64,000 nt of DNA from Roseateles puraquae (GTDB taxonomy: Bacteria > Pseudomonadota > Gammaproteobacteria > Burkholderiales > Burkholderiaceae_C), in contig NZ_NISI01000005.1 in assembly GCF_002205845.1 (NCBI RefSeq), forward strand, positions 248,001-312,000, read 5' to 3'. How positions within the stretch are numbered: the stretch's first letter is position 1; every line of letters begins with the position of its first letter. The notes below the pieces were generated by a model, which made no database searches, was not told where the DNA came from, and worked only from the letters and a program-made list of their open reading frames with translations. Below, one piece after another: positions 42,149-50,374 of this stretch. Made by a program: the position numbers and the translations under genes.

Positions 42149-43378
42149 ATGATCGACCACACACACGACCCTGCCGCCCTGTCCTGGGTGGCCTCGGCCA
42201 ACGACCCGGCCACCGACTTCCCGCTGCAGAACCTGCCGTTCTGCCGCTTCCGCTGCGCCGGCACGCTGGAGCCCTGGCGCGTCGGCGTGGGCATCGGCGA
42301 CCAGATCCTGGACCTGTCCGCCTGGGGCATCGACGACCTCAACGCGCTGATGGCCCGCCCGAGCATCGAGCGCCGCGCGTTGCGGCACCGGCTGTTCGAC
42401 ACCTTGAAAGCCGGCGCCCCTGAGGTGCCGCTGGTGCCGCAGGCCCAGGCCGAGTTCACGCGGCCCTGCCGCATCGGCGACTACACCGACTTCTACACCG
42501 GCATCCATCACGCCCGCGCGGTGGGGCGCCTCTTCCGGCCCGACAACCCGCTGCTGCCCAACTATCAGTGGGTGCCCATCGGCTACCACGGTCGCAGCAG
42601 CTCCATCGTGGTCAGCGGCACGCCGCTGCGCCGGCCCAAGGGCCAGGTCAAGCCGCCGGATGCCGAGGTGCCGGTGTTCAAGCCCAGCGCGCGCATCGAC
42701 TGCGAGCTGGAACTGGGCCTGTTCGTCGGCCCTGGCAATGCGCTCGGCGAGCCCTTCTCCATCGACGAGGCGGACGAGCACGCCTTCGGCCTGACGCTGC
42801 TCAACGACTGGTCGGCCCGCGACATCCAGCCCTGGGAGTACCAGCCGCTCGGCCCCTTCCTGGCCAAGAACTTCGGCACGACGATCTCGCCCTGGATCGT
42901 CACGATGGAGGCGCTGGCACCGTTCCGCATCCCCTTCACGCGGCCCGCGGAAGATCCGCAGCCCTTGCCCTACCTCGATTCGCCCGCCCACCGGGCGAAC
43001 GCCGCGTTCGACATCGCGCTGGAAGTCTGGCTCAAGACGCCCGCCATGGCCGAGCCGGCCTGCATCTCGCAGTCCAACCTGCGCCATGCCTACTGGAGCC
43101 TGGCCCAGATGCTGACGCACCACGCCAGCAATGGCTGCAACCTGCAGCCCGGCGACCTGCTGGGCACCGGCACCATCAGTGGTCCGGCCCCGGAGGAGGC
43201 CGGCTCCTTGCTTGAACTGACGGCAGGCGGCAAGCTGCCGCTGACGCTGCCCAATGGCGAGCAGCGCACCTTCCTGCAGGACGGCGACCAACTCGGCCTG
43301 CGCGCTTATGCCGAGAAACCGGGTTTCAGGCGCATCGGCTTCGGGGCCTGCGACGGGGTGATCCTGCCGGCGACCTGA
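42149..43378 (+). CDS. fahA: Fumarylacetoacetase
   Basis: 409 residues. It hydrolyses fumarylacetoacetate to fumarate and acetoacetate, the last step of tyrosine breakdown. YTDFYTGIHHARAVG, GYHGRSSSIVVSG, ARIDCELELG and LLNDWSARDIQPWEYQPLGP are the family motifs holding the metal ligands and catalytic His/Glu. The length matches bacterial and eukaryotic full-length enzymes. It is separated from hmgA by a 159-base spacer filled with an inverted repeat, yet the order and direction argue for one operon. Confidence 0.96.
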   Translation: MIDHTHDPAALSWVASANDPATDFPLQNLPFCRFRCAGTLEPWRVGVGIGDQILDLSAWGIDDLNALMARPSIERRALRHRLFDTLKAGAPEVPLVPQAQAEFTRPCRIGDYTDFYTGIHHARAVGRLFRPDNPLLPNYQWVPIGYHGRSSSIVVSGTPLRRPKGQVKPPDAEVPVFKPSARIDCELELGLFVGPGNALGEPFSIDEADEHAFGLTLLNDWSARDIQPWEYQPLGPFLAKNFGTTISPWIVTMEALAPFRIPFTRPAEDPQPLPYLDSPAHRANAAFDIALEVWLKTPAMAEPACISQSNLRHAYWSLAQMLTHHASNGCNLQPGDLLGTGTISGPAPEEAGSLLELTAGGKLPLTLPNGEQRTFLQDGDQLGLRAYAEKPGFRRIGFGACDGVILPAT

Positions 43379-43473
43379 GCCGCCGGCGGGCAGCCGGGCG
43401 CCGCCAGGTGAATCAATCCGGGGCATGGGGGCCCGTTTGCGTGCGAGGCCTGAGCCCTACAGGGCGCTCGCGG

Positions 43474-43489
43474 TGCGGTGCGCACCGCA
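43474..43489. promoter_or_regulatory. 16-base palindrome TGCGGTGCGCACCGCA upstream of urtA
   Basis: A perfect palindrome about 80-95 bases upstream of the sigma-54 promoter; TGCGGTGCGC is repeated at about 43515-43524. Its position suits an enhancer-binding protein such as NtrC, whose half-site GCACC/GGTGC occurs here in inverted arrangement. The match to NtrC consensus is partial. Confidence 0.4.
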
Positions 43490-43569
43490 TCGGGGCTGTA
43501 ACTCGCCACAACCGTGCGGTGCGCGGGGGCGAGACCGGGTTTTGACCGGGTGTGACGAACTGCACAGGC

Positions 43570-43584
43570 TGGCACGGCGCTTGC
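43570..43584 (+). promoter_or_regulatory. Sigma-54 promoter of urt operon
   Basis: TGGCACG-GCGC-TTGC fits the -24/-12 consensus TGGCACG-N4-TTGC exactly, with GG and GC separated by ten bases. Transcription would start near 43595, about 40 bases before urtA. This predicts nitrogen-dependent (NtrC) control of urea import. Confidence 0.75.
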
Positions 43585-43635
43585 GCTGATGCCTCTCGGC
43601 TACTTCAACCTCACATCCAACCCGGAGGATTCACG

Positions 43636-44889
43636 ATGCTTCGCCGTTCCGCTCTCGCCCTGGCCGTGGGTGCCAGCCTCTTCGCTCCCGCCGCTTTCGC
43701 GGCCGACACCATCAAGGTCGGCGTGCTGCACTCGCTGTCGGGCACCATGGCCATCTCGGAAACCGTGCTCAAGGACACGGTGCTGATGGCGATCGATGAG
43801 ATCAATGCCAAGGGCGGCCTGCTCGGCAAGAAGCTCGAGCCGGTGGTCGTGGACCCGGCCTCCAACTGGCCGCTGTTCGCCGAGAAGGCCAAGCAGCTCA
43901 TCTCGCAGGACAAGGTCGCCGTGGTGTTTGGCTGCTGGACGTCGGTGAGCCGCAAGTCGGTGCTGCCGGTGTTCGAGCAGACCAACTCCCTGCTGTTCTA
44001 CCCCGTGCAGTACGAAGGCGAAGAGCTCAGCAAGAACGTGTTCTACACCGGCGCTGCGCCCAACCAGCAGGCGATTCCGGCGGTCGAGTACCTGATGAGC
44101 AAGGACGGCGGCAGTGCCAAGCGCTTCGTGCTGCTGGGCACCGACTACGTGTACCCGCGCACCACCAACAAGATCCTGCGCGCCTTCCTGAAGAGCAAGG
44201 GCATCCCCGAGTCCGACATCATGGAGGACTACACGCCCTTCGGCCATGCCGACTATCAGAGCATCATCGCCAAGATCAAGAAGTTCTCGTCCGAGGGCAA
44301 GAAGACGGCCGTCATCTCCACCATCAACGGTGACTCGAACGTGCCCTTCTACAAGGAGCTCGGCAACCAGGGCCTGAAGGCGACCGACGTGCCGGTCGTG
44401 GCCTTCTCGGTGGGTGAGGAAGAACTGCGCGGCGTGGACACCAAGCCGCTGCAGGGCCACCTCGCGGCCTGGAACTACTTCATGTCGATCAAGTCGCCGG
44501 CCAACGACGACTTCATCAAGAAGTGGAGCGCCTACGCCAAGGCCAAGAACATCGCCGGCCACAAGGACAAGCCGCTGACCAACGACCCGATGGAAGCCAC
44601 CTACATCGGCATCAACATGTGGGCCCAGGCGGTCAAGAAGGCAGGCAGCACCGACACCGACAAGGTCATCGCCGCCATGGCCGGCCAGACCTTCACCGCG
44701 CCGTCGGGCATCACGTCCAAGATGGACGAGAAGAACCACCACCTGCACAAGTCGGTGTTCATCGGCGAAGTGAAGGCCGACGGCCAGTTCAACGTGGTGT
44801 GGAAGACCCCCGGTCCGGTCAAGGCCCAGCCGTGGAGCCCCTACATCCCCGAGAACAAGGGCAAGAAGGACGAACCCGAAAAGAAGTAA
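43636..44889 (+). CDS. urtA: Urea ABC transporter substrate-binding protein
   Basis: 417 residues from ATG with GGAGGA upstream; the signal peptide ends AAFA. The mature part begins DTIKVGVLHSLSGTMAISE. It carries FGCWTSVSRKSVLPVFE and LLFYPVQYEGEE, sequences characteristic of UrtA within the branched-chain-amino-acid receptor family. It binds urea in the periplasm. First gene of urtABCDE behind a sigma-54 promoter. The stem-loop and repeat that follow probably help keep urtA mRNA more abundant than the rest, as is usual for binding proteins. Confidence 0.95.
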   Translation: MLRRSALALAVGASLFAPAAFAADTIKVGVLHSLSGTMAISETVLKDTVLMAIDEINAKGGLLGKKLEPVVVDPASNWPLFAEKAKQLISQDKVAVVFGCWTSVSRKSVLPVFEQTNSLLFYPVQYEGEELSKNVFYTGAAPNQQAIPAVEYLMSKDGGSAKRFVLLGTDYVYPRTTNKILRAFLKSKGIPESDIMEDYTPFGHADYQSIIAKIKKFSSEGKKTAVISTINGDSNVPFYKELGNQGLKATDVPVVAFSVGEEELRGVDTKPLQGHLAAWNYFMSIKSPANDDFIKKWSAYAKAKNIAGHKDKPLTNDPMEATYIGINMWAQAVKKAGSTDTDKVIAAMAGQTFTAPSGITSKMDEKNHHLHKSVFIGEVKADGQFNVVWKTPGPVKAQPWSPYIPENKGKKDEPEKK

Positions 44890-44903
44890 GCCGGGGTCCC
44901 GGG

Positions 44904-44931
44904 CCAGTGCGGCCGCAAGTCGCGGCACTGG
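44904..44931 (+). other. Stem-loop after urtA
   Basis: CCAGTGC and GCACTGG form a 7-base stem around a partly paired GC-rich loop, 15 bases after the urtA stop. There is no T-run, so it is more likely an mRNA-stabilising or attenuating hairpin than a full terminator. Confidence 0.5.
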
Positions 44932-44955
44932 TCTCTTGCGAACTTGCGCGAACAC

Positions 44956-45039
44956 AGCCACAGAGGCACAGAGGCTCAGAGAAGCGGGGCTCGTTGATCG
45001 GCCGCTCTGTGCTTCCCCTGTGTCTCCGTGCCTCTGTGG
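44956..45039. repeat. ACAGAG inverted repeat, copy 2 (urtA-urtB spacer)
   Basis: The left arm GCCACAGAGGCACAGAG and the right arm CTCCGTGCCTCTGTGG pair across the spacer. The right arm ends 25 bases before urtB ATG and includes an in-frame upstream segment that is not coding. Confidence 0.8.
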
Positions 45040-45063
45040 TCGTCTTCATCTCCCGTGGTCCTC

Positions 45064-46605
45064 ATGACTCTGATTCGATGGCTTTTGTGCCTTGGCCTGC
45101 TGGCTGTCTTGCCGGCCTGGGCCCTGCCACCTGAACTCGCCACTCGCATCGCCACCGGCGAAGGCGATGACCGCGTCGCTGCCCTGCAGCAGGCACTGGC
45201 CGCTGGCGATGCGTCGCTCGGGCCCTTCCTGCGTGCGTTGCAGGATGGCCGCGTGCGCATCCAGGGCGGCCGGGCGATCGTCATCGCCGAGGGCGCCTTT
45301 GCGCCGGCCGATGCCGAAGAGCCGATGCTGAACAACCGCATGCGGCGCGAGATCGAGTCGGCCTTGGCGGGCCTGGATCTGCTGTCCAGCGATCGCGAGG
45401 TTCGCGCCAAGGCGCTGGCGACATTGCGCGACGACGCCGATGCGGCCAAGCTGCCGTTGTTCGAGAAGGCACTGGCCGCCGAGAGCGATGCCGGCCTGCG
45501 TGCCCAGCTCAATGCGCTGGTGGCCGGTGCCAAGCTGTCGTCGACCGACGCCACGCAGCGGCGCATCGCCGCCACCGAACTCGCCGGCTGCGCCGACCCC
45601 GCCACCCGGGCGCTGCTGCTCGAGAAACTCGCCGCCGAGACCGACCCGGCGGCCAAGAGCGCCATGCAAAAGGCCGTGGCCGACATTGGCGATCGTCTCG
45701 CCTGGGGCGAGCGCGCGCAGCTGCTGTTCTCGGGCCTGAGCCTGGGCTCGGTGCTGCTGCTCGTGGCGCTTGGCCTGGCCGTCACCTACGGCCTGATGGG
45801 CGTCATCAACATGGCGCATGGCGAGCTGCTGATGGTGGGCGCCTACGCCACCTACAGCGTGCAGCAGGCGTTCCGCGCCTGGGCACCGGGCGCCTTTGAC
45901 TACTACCTCTGGGTGGCGCTGCCGGCGAGCTTCCTGGCTGCAGCGCTGGTGGGCGCGGCCATGGAGCGCAGCGTCATCCGCTGGCTGTACGGCCGGCCGC
46001 TCGAGACGCTGCTGGCCACCTGGGGCATTTCACTCGTGCTGATGCAGGCGGTGCGCAGCCTCTTCGGGGCACAGAACGTGGCGGTGGAGAACCCGGCGTG
46101 GCTGTCCGGTGGCTGGGCGCTGCTCCCCAACCTGACACTGCCCTACAACCGCCTGGCCATCCTCGGCTTCGCGGCCGTCGTGCTCATCGGCATGGCGCTG
46201 CTGCTGTCGCGCACCCGGCTCGGCCTGATGGTGCGCGGCGTGACCCAGAACCGTCGCATGGCCGCCTGCGTGGGCGTCAATACCGCGCGGGTCGATACCC
46301 TGGCCTTTGCGCTGGGCTCAGGCATTGCCGGCCTGTCGGGCTGCGCCCTGAGCCAGATCGGCAACGTCGGGCCGGACCTGGGCCAGAGCTACATCGTGGA
46401 TGCCTTCATGGTGGTGGTGCTCGGTGGCGTCGGCCAGCTCGCCGGCACCGTCTACGCCGGTCTGGGTCTGGGCGTGCTGTCCAAGTTGCTCGAAGGCTGG
46501 CAGGGCGCGGTGCTCGCCAAGATCGCGCTGCTGATGCTGCTCGTGCTCGTCATCCAGAAGAAGCCGCAAGGCCTTTTCGCCCTGAAAGGCAGGGCCGTGG
46601 AATGA
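45064..46605 (+). CDS. urtB: Urea ABC transporter permease
   Basis: 513 residues from ATG (MTLIRWLLCL); an earlier in-frame start lies inside the repeat element. A signal-like helix and a helical periplasmic region of about 200 residues precede the LivH-type permease domain, as is usual for UrtB and unlike ordinary LivH. GVINMAHGELLMVGAY is the LivH signature. It forms the channel with UrtC. Confidence 0.95.
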   Translation: MTLIRWLLCLGLLAVLPAWALPPELATRIATGEGDDRVAALQQALAAGDASLGPFLRALQDGRVRIQGGRAIVIAEGAFAPADAEEPMLNNRMRREIESALAGLDLLSSDREVRAKALATLRDDADAAKLPLFEKALAAESDAGLRAQLNALVAGAKLSSTDATQRRIAATELAGCADPATRALLLEKLAAETDPAAKSAMQKAVADIGDRLAWGERAQLLFSGLSLGSVLLLVALGLAVTYGLMGVINMAHGELLMVGAYATYSVQQAFRAWAPGAFDYYLWVALPASFLAAALVGAAMERSVIRWLYGRPLETLLATWGISLVLMQAVRSLFGAQNVAVENPAWLSGGWALLPNLTLPYNRLAILGFAAVVLIGMALLLSRTRLGLMVRGVTQNRRMAACVGVNTARVDTLAFALGSGIAGLSGCALSQIGNVGPDLGQSYIVDAFMVVVLGGVGQLAGTVYAGLGLGVLSKLLEGWQGAVLAKIALLMLLVLVIQKKPQGLFALKGRAVE

Positions 46606-46621
46606 AGCCCATCAAAACCAG

Positions 46622-46705
46622 GCCACAGAGGCACAGAGACACAGAGAGCATGTCTTTCGCTCGTTGCGCCGGCGCAGCCTCTCTGTGCCTCCGTGTCTCT
46701 GTGGC
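46622..46705. repeat. ACAGAG inverted repeat, copy 3 (urtB-urtC spacer)
   Basis: The clearest copy. About 27-base arms starting GCCACAGAGGCACAGAGACA on the left and ending CTCCGTGTCTCTGTGGC on the right pair with roughly three mismatches, leaving a loop of about 28 bases. The right arm ends about 10 bases before the AAGGAG of urtC. Confidence 0.85.
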
Positions 46706-46726
46706 TGTGTTCAAGGAGCGGCTGGC

Positions 46727-47773
46727 ATGAAGCGACTGTTCCTCATCACGACCGCGCTTGGGATGCTGCTCGTGCCCTTGCTGCACCTCGCCTTCCCGGC
46801 CGGACACCCGCTGCACTTGAGCGAGTTCTACGTCGGCCTGCTGGGCAAGTTCCTGTGCTTTGCCATTTGTGCCCTGGCCTTGGACCTCATCTGGGGTTTC
46901 GGCGGCATCCTGTCGCTGGGCCATGGGCTCTTCTTTGCCTTGGGTGGCTATGGCATGGGCATGTACCTCATGCGCCAGATCGGGCGCGACGGCCAGTACC
47001 AGTCCGACCTGCCCGATTTCATGGTCTTCCTGAACTGGAAGGAGCTGCCCTGGCACTGGGCGTTGAGCGACTCGCTCATCGGCCAGCTCTTCCTGGCGCT
47101 GGCGGTGCCGGCGCTGCTGGCGGCGGTGTTCGGCTACTTCGCCTTCCGCTCGCGCATCCAGGGCGTGTACTTTTCGATCATCACGCAGGCGCTCACGGTG
47201 GCGGCCATGCTGCTCTTCTTCCGCAACGAGACGGGATTCGGCGGCAACAACGGCTTCACCGACTTCAAGCGCATTGCCGGCATGCCGCTGACCACGCCGG
47301 GCATGAAGGTCGGCCTGTGCGTGGCCAGCGGTGCGGCGCTGATCGGTTGCTACCTCGTGGCGCGGGCGCTGACCCAAAGCCGCTGGGGTCGCATCCTGCA
47401 AGCCATTCGTGATGCCGAAGGGCGGGTGCGCTTCCTGGGCTACGACCCGGTGGCGTTCAAGCTGAGCGCCTACGTCATCTCCGCGGTGATGTGCGCGCTG
47501 GCCGGCATCCTTTATGTGCCGCAGGTGGGCATCATCAACCCCAGCGAGATGAGCCCGGCGGCCAGCATCGAGATGGCCATCTGGGCTGCGGTCGGCGGGC
47601 GCGGGACGCTGCTCGGGCCGGTGCTCGGCGCCTTCTTCGTGAACGGTACCAAGTCGGTGTTCACGGTCTGGTGGCCGGAGGGCTGGCTTTACGTGCTGGG
47701 CGCCCTCTTCATTGCCGTGACGCTGTTCCTGCCGGCAGGTCTGGTGGGGCTGGTGCGGAGGTTCAAGTCATGA
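46727..47773 (+). CDS. urtC: Urea ABC transporter permease
   Basis: 348 residues from ATG with AAGGAGCGG upstream. LivM-type permease with about nine membrane helices; DLIWGFGGILSLGHGLFFALGG contains the family signature. VYFSIITQALTVA and NNGFTDFKRIAG are typical of UrtC. Its stop overlaps the start of urtD by 4 bases (ATGA). Confidence 0.95.
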   Translation: MKRLFLITTALGMLLVPLLHLAFPAGHPLHLSEFYVGLLGKFLCFAICALALDLIWGFGGILSLGHGLFFALGGYGMGMYLMRQIGRDGQYQSDLPDFMVFLNWKELPWHWALSDSLIGQLFLALAVPALLAAVFGYFAFRSRIQGVYFSIITQALTVAAMLLFFRNETGFGGNNGFTDFKRIAGMPLTTPGMKVGLCVASGAALIGCYLVARALTQSRWGRILQAIRDAEGRVRFLGYDPVAFKLSAYVISAVMCALAGILYVPQVGIINPSEMSPAASIEMAIWAAVGGRGTLLGPVLGAFFVNGTKSVFTVWWPEGWLYVLGALFIAVTLFLPAGLVGLVRRFKS

Positions 47774-48603
47774 CCCCGGAACTGCTGGAAGCCGGCGTCG
47801 AGACCCGCTCTCGCGCCATCACCCGCATCGCCACGGCGGGCGAGCCCATCTTCAACCAGGGCGTGGCCCTGTATGTGGAAGACCTCAAGGTCGCCTTCGA
47901 CGGCTTCCAGGCCCTGGGCGGCCTGAGCTTCACGGTCGGCGTGGGCGAACTGCGCTGCGTCATCGGCCCGAATGGCGCCGGCAAGACCACGACCATGGAC
48001 TGCATCACCGGCAAGACGCGGCCCGACAGCGGCCGCATCTTCTTCGGCAGCAACCTCGACCTGCGCACGATGAACGAAGCCGCCATCGCCCGCGCGGGCA
48101 TCGGCCGCAAGTTCCAGAAGCCCACCGTCTTCGAGGCCCTGACCGTGGCCGAGAACCTGGAGCTGGCGCTGGCCGGCGACCGCCGGGCGCGCTTCGCGAT
48201 GCGGGCCCGGCTCACCGGCGAGCAGCACGACCGCCTGAACGAGCTGTTGCACACCGTGCACCTGTCCGAGGAGCGCCACCGCGTGGCCGGGCTGCTCAGC
48301 CACGGGCAGAAGCAGTGGCTGGAGATCGGCATGCTGCTCGCGCAGGACCCGAAGCTGCTGCTGCTGGACGAGCCCGTGGCCGGCATGACCGACGAGGAGA
48401 CCGAGCGCACGGCCGAGCTCTTCCTGAGCCTGGAAGGCAAGCACAGCCTGGTGGTGGTGGAACACGACATGAGCTTCGTGGCGACGCTCGCGTCCACCCA
48501 CCGCACGGTCACCGTGCTGCACGAGGGCAAGACGCTGGCCGAGGGCACCATGGCGGCGGTCCAGTCCGACGAAAAAGTCATCGAGGTCTACCTTGGCCGA
48601 TGA
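47770..48603 (+). CDS. urtD: Urea ABC transporter ATP-binding protein
   Basis: 277 residues, LivG-type. Walker A is GPNGAGKTT, and Walker B is LLLLDEPVAGMT. The ABC signature is LLSHGQKQWLEIG, a His-for-Gly variant usual in UrtD. Residues 1-35 are a family-typical extension. Translationally coupled to urtC. Confidence 0.95.
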   Translation: MTPELLEAGVETRSRAITRIATAGEPIFNQGVALYVEDLKVAFDGFQALGGLSFTVGVGELRCVIGPNGAGKTTTMDCITGKTRPDSGRIFFGSNLDLRTMNEAAIARAGIGRKFQKPTVFEALTVAENLELALAGDRRARFAMRARLTGEQHDRLNELLHTVHLSEERHRVAGLLSHGQKQWLEIGMLLAQDPKLLLLDEPVAGMTDEETERTAELFLSLEGKHSLVVVEHDMSFVATLASTHRTVTVLHEGKTLAEGTMAAVQSDEKVIEVYLGR

Positions 48604-48614
48604 AGGCAAAACAC

Positions 48615-48698
48615 GGCCACAGAGACACAGAGCCACAGAGAGGCTCGGTCCTTTCGTGGTGGAGCGGCGCTCTGTGTGCTTCGGTGTCTCTATGGCTG
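48615..48698. repeat. ACAGAG inverted repeat, copy 4 (urtD-urtE spacer)
   Basis: The left arm GGCCACAGAGACACAGAGCC and the right arm TTCGGTGTCTCTATGGCTG pair imperfectly. It fills nearly the whole spacer between the two ATPase genes, which in other genomes usually abut. Confidence 0.8.
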
Positions 48699-48717
48699 TC
48701 TTCCTGAGATCCGCGCA

Positions 48718-49422
48718 ATGACCCAACCGATCCTCCAGGTCCAGGACCTGCACCAGCACTACGGCGGCTCCCACATCCTGCGGGGCCTCACGTTCGACCT
48801 GCAGCCGGGCGAGATCACTGTCGTGCTTGGCCGCAATGGCGTCGGCAAGACCACGCTGCTCAAGAGCCTGATGGGCGTGGTGCCCACCACCTCGGGCCAG
48901 ATCACGCTGGCCGGGGAATCACTCGGCAAGCTGCGTACCCACCAGCGCGTGCGCGCGGGGCTCGGCTATGTGCCGCAGGGGCGCGAGATCTTTGGTCGCC
49001 TCTCGGTCATCGAGAACCTGCAGATGGGCCTGGCCAGCCAGCCGGCCGGCACGCCGCTGCCGGTGGAGCTGTTCGAGCTCTTCCCCGTGCTCGCCAAGAT
49101 GCGCTCCCGCCGCGGCGGCGACCTGTCCGGCGGCCAACAGCAGCAGCTCGCCATCGCGCGCGCGCTCGCCCCGGGCCCCAAGGTGCTGCTGCTCGACGAG
49201 CCCACCGAGGGCATCCAGCCCAACGTCATCCAGGACATCGGCCGCGTCATCAAGCACCTGGCCCACGACAAGGGCCTGTCGGTGGTGCTGGTGGAGCAGT
49301 TCTACGACTTTGCCGAGGAACTGGCCGATCAATACCTGCTGATGCAACGCGGCGAGATCGTCATGCGCGGCCGTGGTACGGACATGAAGTCCGATGGCGT
49401 CAGGGAACGCTTGGCGATCTGA
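48718..49422 (+). CDS. urtE: Urea ABC transporter ATP-binding protein
   Basis: 234 residues, LivF-type. Walker A is GRNGVGKTT, the signature is LSGGQQQQLAIARAL, and Walker B is LLLLDEPTEGIQP. YVPQGREIFGRLSVIENL is characteristic. It completes a full UrtABCDE importer. The operon ends here: no urease genes follow, and the gene's last 23 bases overlap the opposing egtD. Confidence 0.95.
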   Translation: MTQPILQVQDLHQHYGGSHILRGLTFDLQPGEITVVLGRNGVGKTTLLKSLMGVVPTTSGQITLAGESLGKLRTHQRVRAGLGYVPQGREIFGRLSVIENLQMGLASQPAGTPLPVELFELFPVLAKMRSRRGGDLSGGQQQQLAIARALAPGPKVLLLDEPTEGIQPNVIQDIGRVIKHLAHDKGLSVVLVEQFYDFAEELADQYLLMQRGEIVMRGRGTDMKSDGVRERLAI

Positions 49423-50374
49423 GCCACAGCAGCGCAAACCACCCGTTCGCATCCGTCCACACCGTGCCGGGCTCGAACCCCGCGCGCGCCGCCATCGCCT
49501 GAAAGCCCGCCACCGTGTACTTGTGGGAGTGCTCGGTGTGCAGCGTCTCGCCTTCGTGGAAGTCGTAGTGCTGGCCGTCGAGCTGCAGGCTCAGTGGGCG
49601 CGTCGCGCGCAGGTGCATCTCGATGCGACGGTAGGCGGGGTTGTAGAACGCGAGGTGCTCGAAGCCGTCGTCCGGGAACTCCGCGCCGAGCTCGCGGCGA
49701 GCCCGTTCCAGCACGTTCAGGTTGAAGGCCGCCGTCACGCCGGCCGTGTCGTTGTAGGCCGCATGCAGCACGCTTGCCTCCTTGACCAGGTCGATGCCGA
49801 TCAACAGGCCGCCACCCGCCAGCTCGCCGGCGGCCAAGCGCAGGAAGGCGTCCGCCTCGGCCGGCGTGAAGTTGCCGATGCTGGAGCCCGGAAAGAAGCC
49901 CACCCGTCGCGCGCCCGCCGGGCAGGGCGGCAGGCTGTGCGGGCGGGTGAAGTCGGCCACCAGCGGCTGGATGTCCAGCCCGGGCATGTCGGCCGCCAGG
50001 CCGTCGCAAGCGCCCAGCAGGTGAGGGCCGGAGATGTCCACCGGCACGAACTGCACGCTGTCGCGCGGCATGGCGCCCAGCAGCAGGCGCACCTTGCGCA
50101 ACGCACCGGCGCCGTACTCCACCAACTGCACGCGGTGGCCCATCTGGGCGGCCATGTCGCGCGCATGGCGCTGCAGCAGGGCCAGCTCGGTGTGCGTGGG
50201 GTAGTACTCGGGCAGCTCACAGATCTGCTCGAACAGCCGGGAGCCGGCCTCGTCGTAGAAATACTTGGGCGAGATGGCCTTGGGTGTGCGCGCCAGGGCG
50301 GCATGCAGGTCGGCGGCGAACTGCGCCGCTTCAGCATCGGCACGCGGTGCGCGCCATTCGATTCCGGGTTTCAT
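49400..50374 (-). CDS. egtD: L-histidine N-alpha-methyltransferase (ergothioneine synthesis)
   Basis: 324 residues from ATG (MKPGIEWRAP). It trimethylates histidine to hercynine with S-adenosylmethionine. ISPKYFYDEAGSRLFEQI, LVEYGAGALRKVRLLL and FFPGSSIGNFTP are EgtD-family motifs of the SAM-binding fold. It overlaps egtB by 4 bases. With EgtB this gives the minimal ergothioneine pair common in proteobacteria; EgtC and EgtE are absent here. Confidence 0.94.
   Translation of the reverse strand: MKPGIEWRAPRADAEAAQFAADLHAALARTPKAISPKYFYDEAGSRLFEQICELPEYYPTHTELALLQRHARDMAAQMGHRVQLVEYGAGALRKVRLLLGAMPRDSVQFVPVDISGPHLLGACDGLAADMPGLDIQPLVADFTRPHSLPPCPAGARRVGFFPGSSIGNFTPAEADAFLRLAAGELAGGGLLIGIDLVKEASVLHAAYNDTAGVTAAFNLNVLERARRELGAEFPDDGFEHLAFYNPAYRRIEMHLRATRPLSLQLDGQHYDFHEGETLHTEHSHKYTVAGFQAMAARAGFEPGTVWTDANGWFALLWLRSPSVP

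Noticed and set aside
40625-43426. Long minus-strand frame across hmgA and fahA
   Set aside because: Both plus-strand genes have intact active sites, and the minus frame runs through two genes and their spacer without motifs.
42010-48698. Spaced repeats in the hmg-urt region considered as a CRISPR array
   Set aside because: The repeats are inverted pairs kilobases apart with genes between them. There are no regular short spacers and no cas genes.
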